64,000 nt of DNA, taken from NCBI GenBank assembly GCA_025093985.1, contig JACAAK010000020.1:167798-231797 (forward strand), written 5' to 3'. The translations under genes were made by a program, and so were the position numbers. Of this stretch, positions 44,538-57,745 are shown piece after piece. Below the pieces are notes generated by a model. That model was not told the DNA's origin. It searched no databases and worked only from the letters and a program-made list of their open reading frames with translations. Source of the stretch: Calvatia gigantea. Taxonomy: Eukaryota; Basidiomycota; Agaricomycetes; Agaricales; Lycoperdaceae. Positions within the stretch are counted from its first letter, which is position 1, and each line of letters opens with the position of its first letter.

Positions 44538-47500
44538 TTACAAAGAATGCAAGGGACCAGGCTTAGCAGGATAAGCTGTATGGAAATCTACCACAAGTTC
44601 AGCTGCATGCTCTAATTCAGTAGCAGGCAGCCAAGAAGACTCTTCTTCAGTATCCTCATAACCCAACCAAATGACCTTGTATAATAACTTGCAGGCATAT
44701 TGATGGTTGATCTTCGAGTCAACAATGTGGGCGATTTTGTACTCCAGCTCGCCTTCGACTTCAATGGGCGGAGGAGGCGGGTCAGAGCGGCCGTCAAATG
44801 GGTTAGGTGTGGCAGGTTCAAGCATCAAAACATGGAATACTGGGTGAATGGCACATATTGAGTCAGGTAAGCATAGAGTATAAGAAACAGAACTGGGTTG
44901 AGCGATAATCTCATAAGGACCCAAATACTTTTCTGAGAGTTTCTTCGATGGTCGAGTCATGCGGAAGAACTGTGCCTTAATGAAAACCTTTTGCCCAACT
45001 GTGAAGTTAGGTGCGGGTGTCCGGCAGGCATCAGCAGATGACTGGTACCGTTCTTGAGCTTGCTTGATCTCAGATTTGAGTACTATGTGGAGTTCATCGA
45101 GGTTGATGACAAATTGACGTGCATGTGCGGACGCCAAGTTGCAGTTCCAGGTAGACTGTGATATTGGGATGATAGCCTTTATTAGTGAAGAATGGGGAGA
45201 CACCAGTAGTGGCACTAGGAGCATTGTTATAGGCAAACTCAGCTAGTAGCAGTAACTCAGCCCAGTTGTCCTGCTGGTAGTTGCAGTAGACGTGGAGGTA
45301 TTGCTTGAGAGTCTAGTTAGTCCATTTGGTTTGTCTGTCACCCTCAGGGTGATACCCAAAGGTGAAGTGTAACTTCATGTCCAGTGCTTGTCCAAGCAAG
45401 CAGAAGAAGTGCGAAATGAATTTGGAGCTGCGATCGGATGTAACATGTTTGGGAACACCATGTTTTGAGAATACATGAATGACAAATAGGTGGGCAAGTT
45501 TGGCTGAGGTGATGGTGTCGTGAGTGGGAATGAACAAAGATTGCTTGGTGAGGCAATCAACAATAACAAAGATAGTGTCATAGCCAGAAGATGTGGGAAG
45601 TTTCTCAATGAAGTCCATAGAGATAGAGTTCCATGGCCGTTCAGGAATGGGGAGCTGCTTGAGGTTTCCATAAGGTTGGTGTCATTGTGGCTTAGAGCAC
45701 ATGCAGGTGACGCAGGATTTGCAGAAATCTTTGACTGTTGTGCAGATTTTGGGCCAAGTGTAATCACATCAGACTAACTCCAGAGTCTTGTTCTGACCAA
45801 AGTGTTCAAAAAGGATGTGATTGTACTTGTACTGTAGAATGTGAAGTTGAAGATTGTCAACATTGGGAATGTAGATCCTGTTGTCAAGGTGGAGAAAACT
45901 GGATGAATCTACAATCCAGTGTCCTTCAGGTTTGGCTAGGTGTTGAGCCACAGTCAGGTCTTGCGGAAGAGATGAAAGGATGTTGGAATGCAGCTGATTG
46001 AGGTCAATGATCGTGGCTGCATAAAGGGAAGGGGTATAAAGATAAGTAGTGCGGACAGAAGCTGCAAGTTGTTCATGAGTAAAGACTAGACGGAAGTTGT
46101 GAGGATTGACTGTAGCATAGACATTATTCTCCCCTTTAGGGTAGATGTCCCATCATCTAGTTAAAGTGTTGGGCTTCATACCAAGTCGGCCGGGGCAAAA
46201 GCAGATAATGAGGTTGAACTGTGACAGGAATTTGGACCAGTGGGCTTGACGGCAGGTGAGGATTTTAGTGGTGCAGAAGTACTCCAGGTTCTTATGGTCA
46301 GTGACAACGTTGATGGGAAGGGGAGCACCTTTGAGGTAATGCTGCCAGATCCTAAATGCTTCGAAGATAGCCAGTAGTTCCTTGTCATGTATGTCATAGT
46401 TCAACTCAGCCAAGGTAAATGTGTGGGAATGGAAGGCCATGGGGTGAACTTCACCATCTTTAGTGACGATAGAGAGGATGGCAGCTAGCGTGTAGTCAGA
46501 TGCGTCGGTCTTGACAATGATCTGAGTGTCAGGAATCCAGTGGGTCAGGATAGGAGCGGAGGTGAAAGTGTCCTTCAATGATTGGAAAGCCTCTTGACAT
46601 TTATCATTGAAGTTCCAAGGAATACCCTTGCAGGTAAGGCGGGTGAGAGGAACTACAATGTCAGAGTAGTTATAAATGAAGCAATGATAGAAGTTGGTGA
46701 AACCTAAGAAGGACTGTATGTCCTTGACCTTCTTCGGTTCTGGCCAGTCCTGGATAATCTTGACCTTGTCCTCAGACATCTTGAGACCATCAGGGGAAAG
46801 AACGTAACCAAGATATTCAACTGTGTCAGACTCGAATTCACACTTATCCATGCGGGCGTAGAGACTGTTCTGCCTAAGCCGCTTGAGAACCTCGCAGACT
46901 TGCTTGCGGTATATGCTGATGTCATTGGAATAGATGAGTATGTCATCAAGATAGACCGTAACGCAGACATCTAAGAGATCTTTGAAGATGTCATTCATGA
47001 ACCGCTGAAAGGCGGCAGGTGTATTAGTAAGGCCGAAAAGCATAACGAGCCACTCAAACAATCCGTAGCAGGTTCGGAAGGCTGTTTTCCATTTGTCACC
47101 TTCTGCGATGCAGTGTCACAACCCGTACATGCGCTCACCCACTTCACTCACTCTTACCCAGACTATACTTTATATTTTATTTACCATTCGCTCTCACCCA
47201 CTCTCCCCTGTCTCCCCCACTCTCCATTCTTACTATTATGTCTGATGTTAATTTCTGATTATCCTCCTTGTACATTTCTCCAGTCGTCATACCTACTTCC
47301 GTTTCCCTTGCAATCCCTTTTACCGTTCATATCATTCCTGTTTCACCTTATTCCTTTTCGCTAGTTGCATTCCTGGTGTTTTTATCTAGCAGCCATACCT
47401 GGCCCGCACCTGAAGTCATAGTAGTTTCCTTTTGTAGAACTACACTTCCTCACGTATATAAACCATAGCTACTTTGCCTGTAATCCTCAGTCTGAAATCT

Positions 47501-48920
47501 ACTTAGCGATATGCTACTTCTATTCTACCTCTGTCTCTGTCTCTGTCTCCACCTCTGACTCTGCCCTCGTCCCTTATTCTGAAGTTAGGACCACTCATCA
47601 GCAGGAGGGCGCAACACATACGTTGAAGCCACGGTCCTCCCGAGTTCGCCCGCTTCGTCCATCTTCGTCCGCATCCACGCATCATTCCGGGCGTCTAGAC
47701 TCCGGTCGTCTCACCCATGTGACCCACACTTAACATGCAGATGAGGTGATAAGCATGGTATAGGTCAATCTTGGTATAGATGTGGGCTTTGCAGGGCAAA
47801 TCGAGTAGGTCGGATATGAGAGAAAGGGGGTAGTGATCCTTCTTGGTAATGTGGTTGAGACCTTGGAAGTCGACACACAAATGGAGCGAGCCATTCTTTT
47901 TCTTGACAAAGAGGACAGGGGCTCCATGAGGAGAGTTGGAGGAACAGATAAATCCGATAGCAAGGTTTTCGTTGATGAATTCATGTAGAGCCTCTAGTTC
48001 AACTTGAGATAGTGAATAGATGGTACCAACTGGTGGTTGGCCACCTTCTTCAAGATTGATCTGGAGATCATATGGCCGATGCAGGGCAAGCTTGTCAGCC
48101 TTCATTTTACTGAAGATGTCAGTGAATTCACAGTACTCTTCCAGAATATTGGACCAATTGTCCTGGAGTTCCTCAACAGTGGCTGAGAAAGCTGTTATAG
48201 ATGGGTTGTTGAGATTGAGGCTATACTGAACTGAACCAGGGAGGCAAGAGGCATGGAGGAAGGCAGTGGCATTAACCAGTGAGATGTGCAGATGAGCTAC
48301 ATCAACCGTGCCTGTAACAGAAGTGGCAGAAGAAGCAGATGGTGAAGACTGTGAGGTGACAGATGGGGCAGCTGAAGTGGATGCCGCAGAGGATGCAGGT
48401 GTGACTGGAATGGACGCACTGCGAGCAGAAGTGGCAGGAAGTTCAGGCTGAAGTGGATGGAAAGTGATATGGCCCAGAACCCAGTCAATCGATGGATTGT
48501 AGTGGGTGAGCCAGTTATATCCAAGAACCACAGAGCAGGAAGAGTCAAGCCAAGTGACGTAAAAGTCCAGAGTCATAGATTCACCACAGTCAAAGGTAAC
48601 AGGAAGCTTCACTAGTTCAGTAATGTATGTATTAGATGAGCCATCAAAGAGACAAAGTTCAATAGGAGGAATGGGCATAGTTGGAAGATCATATGAATGT
48701 ACAAAGTCAGAGTCCACGAAGCAATGGGTAGACCCACTATCAACAAGAGCCTTGAAGCAGACAAGATCAGATGAAGTGGATGAAGAAACAGAAGGGGAAG
48801 TGAGATAGAGCTGCAGGGAATTGGGGTTAGAAAGAGCAGAAGTGTTGAGTCAAAAACACTCTGTGGCACAGGTGAGTTCAATGCAGTCCTCAGCCTGTGC
48901 AGAGTCCTGAGGACTGCCAC
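44538..48920 (-). pseudogene. Family C pol, copy 1: protease to chromodomain, split by a solo LTR
   Basis: From 48717: protease ALVDSGSTHCFVD (DSG at 48733-48741), RT with FVKKKNGSLHLCVDF and, after the solo LTR, LFGLTNTPAAFQ and YLDD (46942-46953). RNase H has KTDASDYTLA and TDHKNLEYF. Integrase has the zinc finger, SMDFIEKLPTSSGYD, SDRSSKF and DRQTKWTN; the C-terminal part is 45236-44538 with LGPYEII and chromodomain (LLYKVIWLGYEDTEEESSW), stop at 44538. The open stretches 48717-47741 and 47061-46153 are long. Stops near 46150, 45770 and 45310 break it. This is the best family C pol here. Confidence 0.92.
47114..47735 (+). repeat. Solo family C LTR C2 with target duplication TGCAG
   Basis: 622 bp, TGTCACAACC...CACTTAACA, flanked by TGCAG at 47109-47113 and 47736-47740. 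It interrupts RT of the C element on the opposite strand. CpG-rich compared with C1, so probably a younger insertion of the same family. Confidence 0.96.
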
Positions 48921-50499
48921 TTATTTTTCTGAGCTTTTTTCAAAGCTCACCCCAACCACTTCAGCCTTGCAGGTGACAGTCTTTGCAGTTGAAATGGCTT
49001 TCTTCCTACACTCACTAACCTTGTGGCCGGCATTGCCACAGAACAGGCAGAGGTTGTTGTCAAGGTGGCACTTGCATTCTTTGGTAGTCAGCTTGCCATC
49101 CTTGCCAAGTTTGTCAGATAAGTTGGGTTTAGTGGGGGAGGACGATTTGGTGGGTGTGGAGGAGGATGGGGTAGTGTTGGTGGGTTTGTTTGAGGTGTTG
49201 CCCTTGCTGCTGCTGTGGTTGGGCTTGTTGCTGTTGCTGTTGTTGTTGTTGCTGTTGCTGTTGTTGCTGTTGTTGTTGTTGCTGCTGGCCTTGTTCGAGA
49301 AAGGTCCAGGGTTGTTACCCGACTTCCTATTGAGAGAAGTGGACACCGATTTGGCCGCTTCCTTCCCACAGGTCTTCTCGCATTGACATTCCCAATAGCG
49401 ATTATCGAGGATGATGGCTGCTTCACACATTTCGTTGAATGAGGTGGGCTTGCCATTGGGGCGAGAAGATAGGACATCTTGGAGACGATCAGGGAGGCCT
49501 TTGTAGTAGCAGTAGCAGAGGATGTCATTGCTCCATCAAAGTTGGGACGAGAGCCGCATGAATTTGACATTATAGGTGGTGATCTTCTCACTGTGCTTTA
49601 TCTTCAGATTCTCCAGGAGTTTGGCTGATTCGCCCTTCAGGTTGGCTACACCGAAGTTGGTCTTGAGCTCAGTGGTGAACTCATCCCAGTTGGTGGACCA
49701 GGCATGGGATATGCCTTGAGTCTCTTCCTGGTCAATGCCAGTTTCAAACCAGTGAAGAGTGATGTTAGTGAGGAAGGTGAGGGTGAAGTTGACCTTGGTG
49801 GTATCAGATGTGAATTGTGTAGGGTTGGCGCAGAAGTAGAGTCGACATTGGAAAATGAAGTGAGGAAGGTCATCGGGGTTGGCACTGCTGAATGGTTTGG
49901 GTTCGCAGGCCTTAGTATGGGGAGGTTGAGGAGGCTGGGGTGGCTGAGAGCGGGCACAATCATCTATGGCATTAGCGAGGGATCTAATAGTACAGGCCAG
50001 AGGGTGATCAAGTCCCCAATGGCCATGCAGCTCACTAGTGCTTGTTTCATCATCACCATCATCATCATCATCTGATGGTTCCTTGGGTTTGTCATCGCCT
50101 CCAGGCCCATTGCCTCCACCATCATCAGAATTGGGGTAAGAGTAATCGGCATATTCTAGACCATTGTTCTGGTCGTCGCCATAGTTGTCTTCATCATTAA
50201 TACCATAGTTACCACCTACCAGGGTAGCCAGGATCTCCAGGTGGGACTGTGCCACCTATACTGTTTCCACTACTTGGGCCCTGAGGTGGGCTGGAGCTAT
50301 GTTCAGGAAGTTCCTCCCAGATCGGCTCTGCGAAGGGGTTAGGGGAGTTTTGCGGGAAGTTGCCTGGAATGGATAGGTGAGACTATTTCAATCTCTGAGT
50401 TCTGGGGATGGATTGGGTTGATGAAGGGGTTCATTTGGGATTGTTGCGAAGGGACTGATGAACGGTTGCACCAGTCTTAGTTCTGACAAATGTAGCCAT
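48921..50499 (-). pseudogene. Family C gag, copy 1
   Basis: The probable ATG at 50499 (MATFVRTKTGATVHQ) is supported by position after the primer site. After two stops, a long open part 50255-49536 holds an acidic Asp/Gly stretch and the capsid domain (NFTLTFLTNITLHWFETG, ELKTNFGVANLKGESAKLL, YNVKFMRLSSQL). After a TGA come a Ser/Asn-rich stretch encoded by AAC/AGC repeats (about 49205-49290), and one zinc knuckle CLFCGNAGHKVSEC (about 49055-49014). Stop at 48921. Same order as family B gag. Confidence 0.88.
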
Positions 50500-50537
50500 A
50501 GTAAGTGAAGGAATAGAAATCAACAGCAGGAGTTGGG

Positions 50538-50547
50538 AGTCTGAAAT
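50538..50547 (-). promoter_or_regulatory. Self-priming primer-binding site, family C
   Basis: Minus strand ATTTCAGACT, 2 nt inside LTR C3; reverse complement AGTCTGAAAT occurs in the LTR (plus 50788-50797), 34 nt after the TATATAAA start (50831-50824). 10 of 10 nt pair. Confidence 0.78.
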
Positions 50548-50549
50548 AC

Positions 50550-51172
50550 TGTTAAGCGTAGGTCATGCGGGTGAGACGACCAGAGTCTAGATGCCCAGGG
50601 ATGATGTGTGGATGCAGATGAAGATGGACAAAGCGGGCAAACTCGGGAGGACCATGGCTTCAATGTATGTGTTGTGCCCTCCTGCTGACGAGTGGTCCTA
50701 ACTTCAGAATAAGGGACGAGGACAGAGCCAGAGGCGGAGACAGAGACAGAGACAGAAGTAGAATAGAAGTAGCATGTTGCTAAGTAGATTTCAGACTGAG
50801 GATTACAGGTGAAGTAGCTATGGTTTATATACGTGAGGAAGTGTAGTTCTACAAAAGGAAACTACTACGACTTCAGGTGTGGGCCAAGTATAGCTGCTAG
50901 ATAAAAACACCAGGAATGCAACTAGCTAAAAGGAATAAGGTGAAACAGGAATGATATGAATGGTAAAAGGGATTGCAAGGGAAACAGGAGTAGGTATGAC
51001 GACTGGAGAAATGTACAAGGAGGATAATTGGAAATTAATGTCAGACATAATAGTAAGAATGGAGAGCAGGGGAGACAGGGGAGAGCAGGTGAGAGTGAAT
51101 GGTAAATAAAATATAAAGTATAGTCTGGGTAAGAGCAGGTGAAGCAGGTGAGCACGTGTGTGGATTGTGACA
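50550..51172 (-). repeat. Family C LTR C3 (5' LTR)
   Basis: 623 bp, TGTCACAATCC...CGCTTAACA on the minus strand. TATA box 50824-50831. Right flank CATAT opens the unassigned stretch. Confidence 0.93.
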
Positions 51173-53569
51173 CATATGCTGGAATATGTATGCAGCTCAG
51201 CTACTTGTCTTTTTTGATAGTTCCAGACTTTTGCCTCAAAGCTACTGTATATAATAGTGAGGTCTCAAAGAGTAATCCAGTGACAAAGTGCGAGAGCTCA
51301 ACTATTTTATGTTGGAAGCTATTTCTGCTATTCTGAGATGTGTCATTTCTTTCTTCCTTTTAAATGAGGTGATTCACAAGATCACACTAGTGATATTTTT
51401 CTTAAGTGAAAAGAGTGATATGCTCCTGCTCTCATCTCCATATCATCCATAAAGAATGGCTCACTTGTTGTTTAGAAGCAGTGTTTAAAGCCAGCAGTGT
51501 AGAATATGTGGCATACCAGCATTCAATGCATTTTGCAAGGAGAATGAAGTCAGAAGTACTAACCCACATATCCTTCTGTCAAAACCAAGGTTCACATCAT
51601 CTCAAATAATGGCAATCACAAGGACTCCTCCAGCACCAAGCTCTGATAGGAGCAGCTATAGGATTTCTTAAAGAGTTTGTTGGCATGTTGTACCTTGGTG
51701 CTCAAACTAGAACCTCTTTCTCAATTGTAATTACTAAATGGTGCACTCAAGTCCTAATTGTAGACAGTGACTTCCATAAAGTCAAACTTCCTTAAAGCTC
51801 CCTTTGTTCTTCCCAGCCATTGGCAGACAAAGTAGTATGTACCATGCTCATTCCTGCTTTTAGTGACATAGAACATTTAAAGTCAGTGGCGGGTCTCAAG
51901 CTTGGGTGCAATAATGCACAGAACTCAAGCAGAGTAACATTGGTGCTGGAAGTAGGATGCAATATATAATGATGCAGCACCTCTACAAGAGAAATAGTAT
52001 ACTGCAGCAACCTTGTGCCAGCATAGTATTTTAACTACATCCTGAATGTTTTCTGAAAATGACATAATGGTGGAATATCCAGCTCATTATCCTTCTTCCC
52101 TTATTTCCCTGCTGCAAGAACACTTGAAGTGTTCTTCTCCTTGCCATCTCCTTTAGATAATTTGCATGTGCAGCTACTGCTGCAACTTGGGTATAATCCC
52201 CATGGTTTTATTGGTGCTGCTGACCTTGCGGCCACTGTCTACCATACCAATATAAGTGCTGCAAGTGCTGCCACCCATCACCTTAGCATGGTGTAAAGCA
52301 CTGATGCACATGGGCTATCCATAGAAGGAATAAGCAGTAGTTGAGTTGATGTGGAAGGATAAAGCATAAAGGCCTATTGAAGGAATGAATAATGGACTTT
52401 TCAAAGATATTGCGTATATCCCAGCTATAGAACTAAGCAGGACTCAGCAAGTTATAGCTGCCAACTGAGCAGATCAAAGTAGCTCAGGTTCTTGCTTATG
52501 GTGTGTTTGGGACTCAAGGAGAGATTAACTCAATCAACTTAAAACACAAGAACACAAGTCTTATGGTTTTACCTGACACTGCAGTTCTTATTGCAGTCAA
52601 CAAGATATATTATCCTGGACACAGCAGAATGACCAGTGAAGTGGAGCATAATGCTCAGTATAAATAATACAATGTATAAGCTAATTACTGAGGTGGATTT
52701 GAAGGGAACCTGGAAAGCCTGAAGAGTCATTGTCGATTAGAGAGAGAACATCAGAATGGAGGCAGAGCAACCAGAGTGGAATAGTTCTGCTACAACCCAA
52801 AAGAGTGGGGAGCAGACTGTAAGAGGCTGAACAAAACCAAAGGTAATGATTTACCAAGACTAATCCAAGAATAGGTGAACAATATATCACCATCATGTCA
52901 GACTGCTGCGCATAGTGCATATGTTCACTATATGGGTCAGATAGGATATCAAGTGGACCAAAGGTACCACTGTCTCCTAGGTTGAATATGACTGTAGCCT
53001 TCTCAAACTCTACTAGCATTACTAATGTGGTCTGAGTAAGTGGTGGTCAGGGCCCATAACCTATTGAGAGAATGAGATAACATCCCAATCATAACACTAC
53101 TATGCTAGTGTATGCATGAGCAGTGGAGGATAGTCATACTTACCCAAAGATGGTCCAAGGGAGATCCAGAGGATCCAAGAGAGGCTTACTAGCCCATCAA
53201 CTCCAAAGAGGAGGGCAAAGTATGCTTAAGAGAGAGTGGATGTTTGTAGAACCAGTAAGAGGTGTCTATACTCAAAGACATACATAATTCATACTACATA
53301 GAGGTACTTATACTAAGTTCTAGGTGATGTGACCATACAACCTGAAACAGGGAGGTAACACTATCTACCAGTAGCATAAAGGGTGTATACTGTATATGAT
53401 GCATGTACTAAAAGGTTCCATATGGAGTTATTTAACCAGCTACAGTAGTGCAGTATATTACTCTTGTATGTAGTCCATAGTTCTAGAGTCCATTATTATT
53501 GACCCTCTGAAAGTGAAGTACTTGAGACCTGTTACAGCTATAAATAGACTGAACCAACATAGTGGTATG
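51173..53569 (+). other. 2.4-kb stretch without recognisable gene
   Basis: Only short, broken open frames on both strands; the longest (53019-52681, minus, 112 codons) has no motif I know. No family LTR ends were found. The minus strand has a copia-type primer site at 53050-53061, so part may be an old copia. The sequence at 53560-53570 joins directly into family C protease. Confidence 0.5.
53050..53061 (-). promoter_or_regulatory. Possible copia primer-binding site (half initiator-tRNA type)
   Basis: Minus strand GGTTATGGGCCC, complementary to the initiator Met-tRNA anticodon stem-loop (GGGCCCATAACC). If real, a copia LTR would lie to its right (about 53064-53560) and gag to its left, but neither could be proved. 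Confidence 0.4.
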
Positions 53570-56028
53570 GATTGAGATTCAACATGTGGTTCTTGGATAT
53601 AACTGGCTCACTCACTACAATCCATTGATTGACTGGGTTTTAGGCCATATTACTTTCCATTCACTCCAGCCTGAACTTTCTGCCACTTCTGCTTGCAGTG
53701 TGTCCATTCCAGTCACACTTGTATCCTCTGCAGCATCCACTTCAGCCACCCCATCTGTCACCTTACAGCCTTCACCACCTGCTTCTTCTGCCACTTCTGT
53801 TTTGGGCACAGCCGACACTGCTTGTCTGCATGTCTCACTGGTTAATACCACTGCCTTCCTCCATGCCTCTTGCCTCCCTGGTTTAGTTCAGTATAGCCTC
53901 AATCTCAACAACCCATCTATAATAGCTTCCTCAGCCTCTGTCGAGGAATTCCAGGATGACTGGTCCAATATTCCAGAAGAGTACTGTAAATTCACTAATG
54001 TCTTCAGTAAAATGAAGGCTAACAAGCTTGCCCTGCATCAGTCATATGATCTCCAGATCAATCTTGAAGAAGGTGGCCAACCACTGGTTGGTACCATCTA
54101 TTTACTATTTCAAGTTGAACTAGAGGCTCTATACAAATTCATCAATGAAAACCTTGCTATCAGATTCATCCATCCCTCCAACTCCCCTCATGGAGCCCCT
54201 GTCCTCTTTGTCAAGAAAAAGGATGGCTTGCTCTGTTTATGCATTGATTTCTGAGGTCTCAACCATATCACCAAGAAGGATTGCTACCCCCTTCCTCTCA
54301 TATCTGACTTACTTGATTCACCCCACAAAGCCTGCATTTATACCAAGATCAACCTATGCCATGCTTATTACCTTGTCTGCATTGCAGAAGGTGACAAATG
54401 GAAAATGGCCTTCTGAATCTGCTACAGATCATTCAAGTGGCTTGTTATATCTTTCGGCCTTACCAATGCACCTGCCACCTTCCAATGGTTTATAAACAAC
54501 ATCTTTAAGGATCTCTTAGATATCTGTGTTATGGTCTACCTTGATGACATACTCATTTACTCTGATGACATCAGTGTACATTGCAAGCAAGTCCATGAGG
54601 TTCTTAGGCAGCTTAGGCAAAATGGTCTCTATGTCCGCATAGATAAGTGCAAATTCAAGTCCAACACAGTTGAATACCTTGGTTATGTTCTTTCCCCTGA
54701 TGATCTCAAGATGTCTGAGGATGGGGTCAAGATTATTCAGGACTGGCTGGAACCGAAGAAGGTCAAGGACATACAGTCCTTCTTAGGTTTCACCAACTTC
54801 TATCATCGCTTCATTTATAACTACTCTGATATTGTAATTCCTCTCATCTGCCTTATCTACAAGGGTATTTCTTGGAACTTCAATGATAAATGTCAAGAGG
54901 CTTTCCAATCATTGAAGAACGCTTTCACCTCCACTCCTATCTTGACCCATTGGATCTCTGACACTCAAATCATCATCAAGACCAATGCATCTGACTACAT
55001 GCTAGCCACCATCCTCTCTATCATCACTGAGGATAGTGAAGTTCACTCCATGGCTTTCCATTCCCATATATTTACCTCAGCCAAGTCGAACTACAACATA
55101 CATGACAAGGAACTATTGGCTATCTTTGAAGTGTTTAGGATCTGGCAGCATTACCTTGAAGGTGCTCCCCTTCCCATCGATGTTGTTACTGACTATAAGA
55201 ACCTGGAGTACTTCTGCACCACCAAAATCCTTACCTGCTGCCAAGCCCGCTAGTCTGAATTCCTGTCATAGTTCAACCTCATCATTCACTTTCACTCCAG
55301 CCAACTTGGTATAAAGCCTAATGCTTTAACTAGATGATGGGACATCTATCCTAAAGGGGGGAATAATGGCTATGCTATGGTCAATTCTCACAACTTCTGT
55401 CCAGTCTTTACTCATGAATAACTTGCAGCCTCCATCCACACTACTTATCTTTATACCTCTTCCCTTTGCACAGCCATGATCATTGACCTTGATCAGCTGT
55501 ATTCTGATATCCTTTCATCTTTTTTGCAAGACCCAACTACAGCTCAACACCTAGCCAAACCTGAAGGACACTGGACTGTAGATTCATCTGGTTTTCTCCA
55601 CCTTGACAACAGGATCTACATCCCCAACATTGACAATCTTCAACTTCACATTCTACAATACAAGCACGATCATATCCTTTCTAGACACTTTGGTCAGAAC
55701 AAGACTCTGGAGTTAGTCTGATGTGATTACACTTGGCCTGAAATTTGCATGACAGTCAAAGATTTCTGCAAATCCTGTGTCATCTGCATGTGCTCTAAGC
55801 TACAATGACACTGACCTTATGGAAACCTCAAGCAGCTCCCCATCCCTGAATGGCCATGGAACTCTATCTCTATGGACTTCATTGAGAAACTTCCCACATC
55901 TTCCAGCTATGATACTATCCTTGTTATTGTTGATTGCCTCACCAAGCAATCTTTGTTCATTCCCACTCACGACACAATCACCTTGGCTGAACTCGCCCAT
56001 CTATTCATCATTCATGTATTTTCGAAAC

Positions 56029-56338
56029 TGTTACGACCTTAGTCTGATAAGACCTTAGGTTGCAGCTTAGGCTAAGTCTTGAGGGCGAGTAAGGGGAGAG
56101 GAACTAGGTGGTTAAGCATACCGAATACATGAGTATGTATGTATGCTTAAATACTACAAGAACATCCAGTTGAATGGATGGGGAACTACATGAAATGTCC
56201 GATAGGGATGGCATTGTAGTTAGTTAGAGTCATACTCAGAGATTGCTCAGTAGGAAATACATTAGCTAAAACAGGTACACAGGAGATAAGAATGTAGATG
56301 GATAAAGAACGCAATATGATTGGTGAAAGTTCACAACA
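56029..56338 (-). repeat. Solo family A LTR A7 with target duplication GAAAC
   Basis: 310 bp, complete, flanked by GAAAC (56024-56028 and 56339-56343). Inserted in the integrase core of family C copy 2. Confidence 0.95.
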
Positions 56339-57199
56339 GAAACATGGTGTTCCCAAATATGTTATATCTGATCACAGCTCTGAATTCATTTTGCACTTCT
56401 TCCACTCACTTGGACAAGCACTGGACATGAAGTTCACTTTTGGGTATCACCCTGAGGATGACAGACAAACCAAACAGACTAACCAGACTCTCAAGCAATA
56501 CCTCCATGTCTACTGCAACTACCAGCAGGACAACTGGGCTGAGTTACTGCCACTAGCTGAGTTTGCCTATAACAATGCTCCTAGTGCCACTACTGGTGTC
56601 TCTCCATTCTTCACTAATAAAGGCTATCATCCCAATATTACAGTCTATCTGGAATGCAACTTGGCATCCACACATGCACATCAATTCATCATCAACCTCA
56701 ATGAACTCCACATAGTACTCAAATCTGAGATCAAGCAAGCTCAAGAATGGTACCAGTCATCCACTGATGCCTACTGGACATCCACATCTAACTTCACAGT
56801 TGGGCAAAAGGTCTTTGTTAAGATGCAGTTCTTCTGCACAACTCAACCATCAAAGAAACTCTTGGAGAAGTATTTGGGTCCTTATGAGATTATCACCTAA
56901 TCCAGTTCCATCTCTTATACTCTACACTTACCTGACTCAATGTGTGCTGTTCACCCAGTATTCCACATTTCAATGCTTGAACCTGCCACACCTAACCCAT
57001 TTGACAGCCACTCTGACCTGCCTCCTCTGCCTGTTGAAGTCAAAGGCAAGCTGAAGTATGAAATCACCCACATTGTTGATTTGAAGATTGACCATCAATG
57101 TACCTGCAAGTTATTATACAAGGTTATTTGGTTGGGTTATAAGGATACTGAAGAAGAGTCTTCTTGGCTACCTACTACTGAGTTAGAGCATGCAGCTGA

Positions 57200-57745
57200 T
57201 GTTATAGTGAGATCAACTTATTACTAAGCTGACCCAATATCTATCACACAGATGATATCAAAGGGGACTCCTTCTCAAAGGCTCAAAGAATAGACAAAGT
57301 AATACAACTACTTTGGATATTCTTAAGTCTAACAATCAGAGGTCTATCCTCAGAGTATAACTCCTTAACATCTTATTAAGTATGCTTAGTAGTTTAGAAG
57401 CAATGTCTTAAGAGTAGAGAGTAAGAGTGTGTTAAGAGTTATAGATTGAGTCTCCACCTAACCAAGTAGAAATGATGCCGTCTACTGGTCAAGTTGAGGG
57501 GTTTATATACTATAGCAGTGTACTACTGTATTGTACTGTATTTGTATGTTATATGTCTATATATGGTATTTAAAAGTGGTATGACTTTAAAGTGGTACAA
57601 CTTTGAATTATGACATAAGCTGTGCTATTTATGTGTATTAAGTTCTAGGTGAGTCTAGCTACATTCTAGGTCTGTCCAGATACATGCTAGTCTTCAAGGC
57701 ATTCTAGAACCTTTATTATCTAAGTAAATATGTAAGTTCATAACA
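57200..57745 (-). repeat. Solo family D LTR D4, short type, with target duplication GCTGA
   Basis: 546 bp; minus strand TGTTATGAAC...CACTATAACA, flanked by GCTGA (57195-57199 and 57746-57750). It splits the end of the family C chromodomain. It confirms the ends of the D LTR. Confidence 0.95.

Larger units (their letters stand above)
40037..51172 (-). mobile_element. Ty3/gypsy family C element, copy 1, LTR to LTR
   Basis: On the minus strand: 5' LTR C3 (50550-51172), primer site, gag, pol with chromodomain, convergent antisense gene, purine tract, 3' LTR C1 (40037-40659). A Helitron (41721-44180) and a solo C LTR in the opposite direction (47114-47735) are inserted. Without them the element is about 8.05 kb. 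The flanks CTTTG and CATAT do not match, so one side has been exchanged. Confidence 0.92.

Noticed and set aside
49215..49442. Val/Leu-rich plus-strand frame that looks like membrane helices
   Set aside because: Complement of AAC/AGC repeats in family C gag; low-complexity artefact.
51406..52010. Short frames in the unassigned island as host genes
   Set aside because: 60-70 codons, no start context, no motif, no intron pattern that would extend them.
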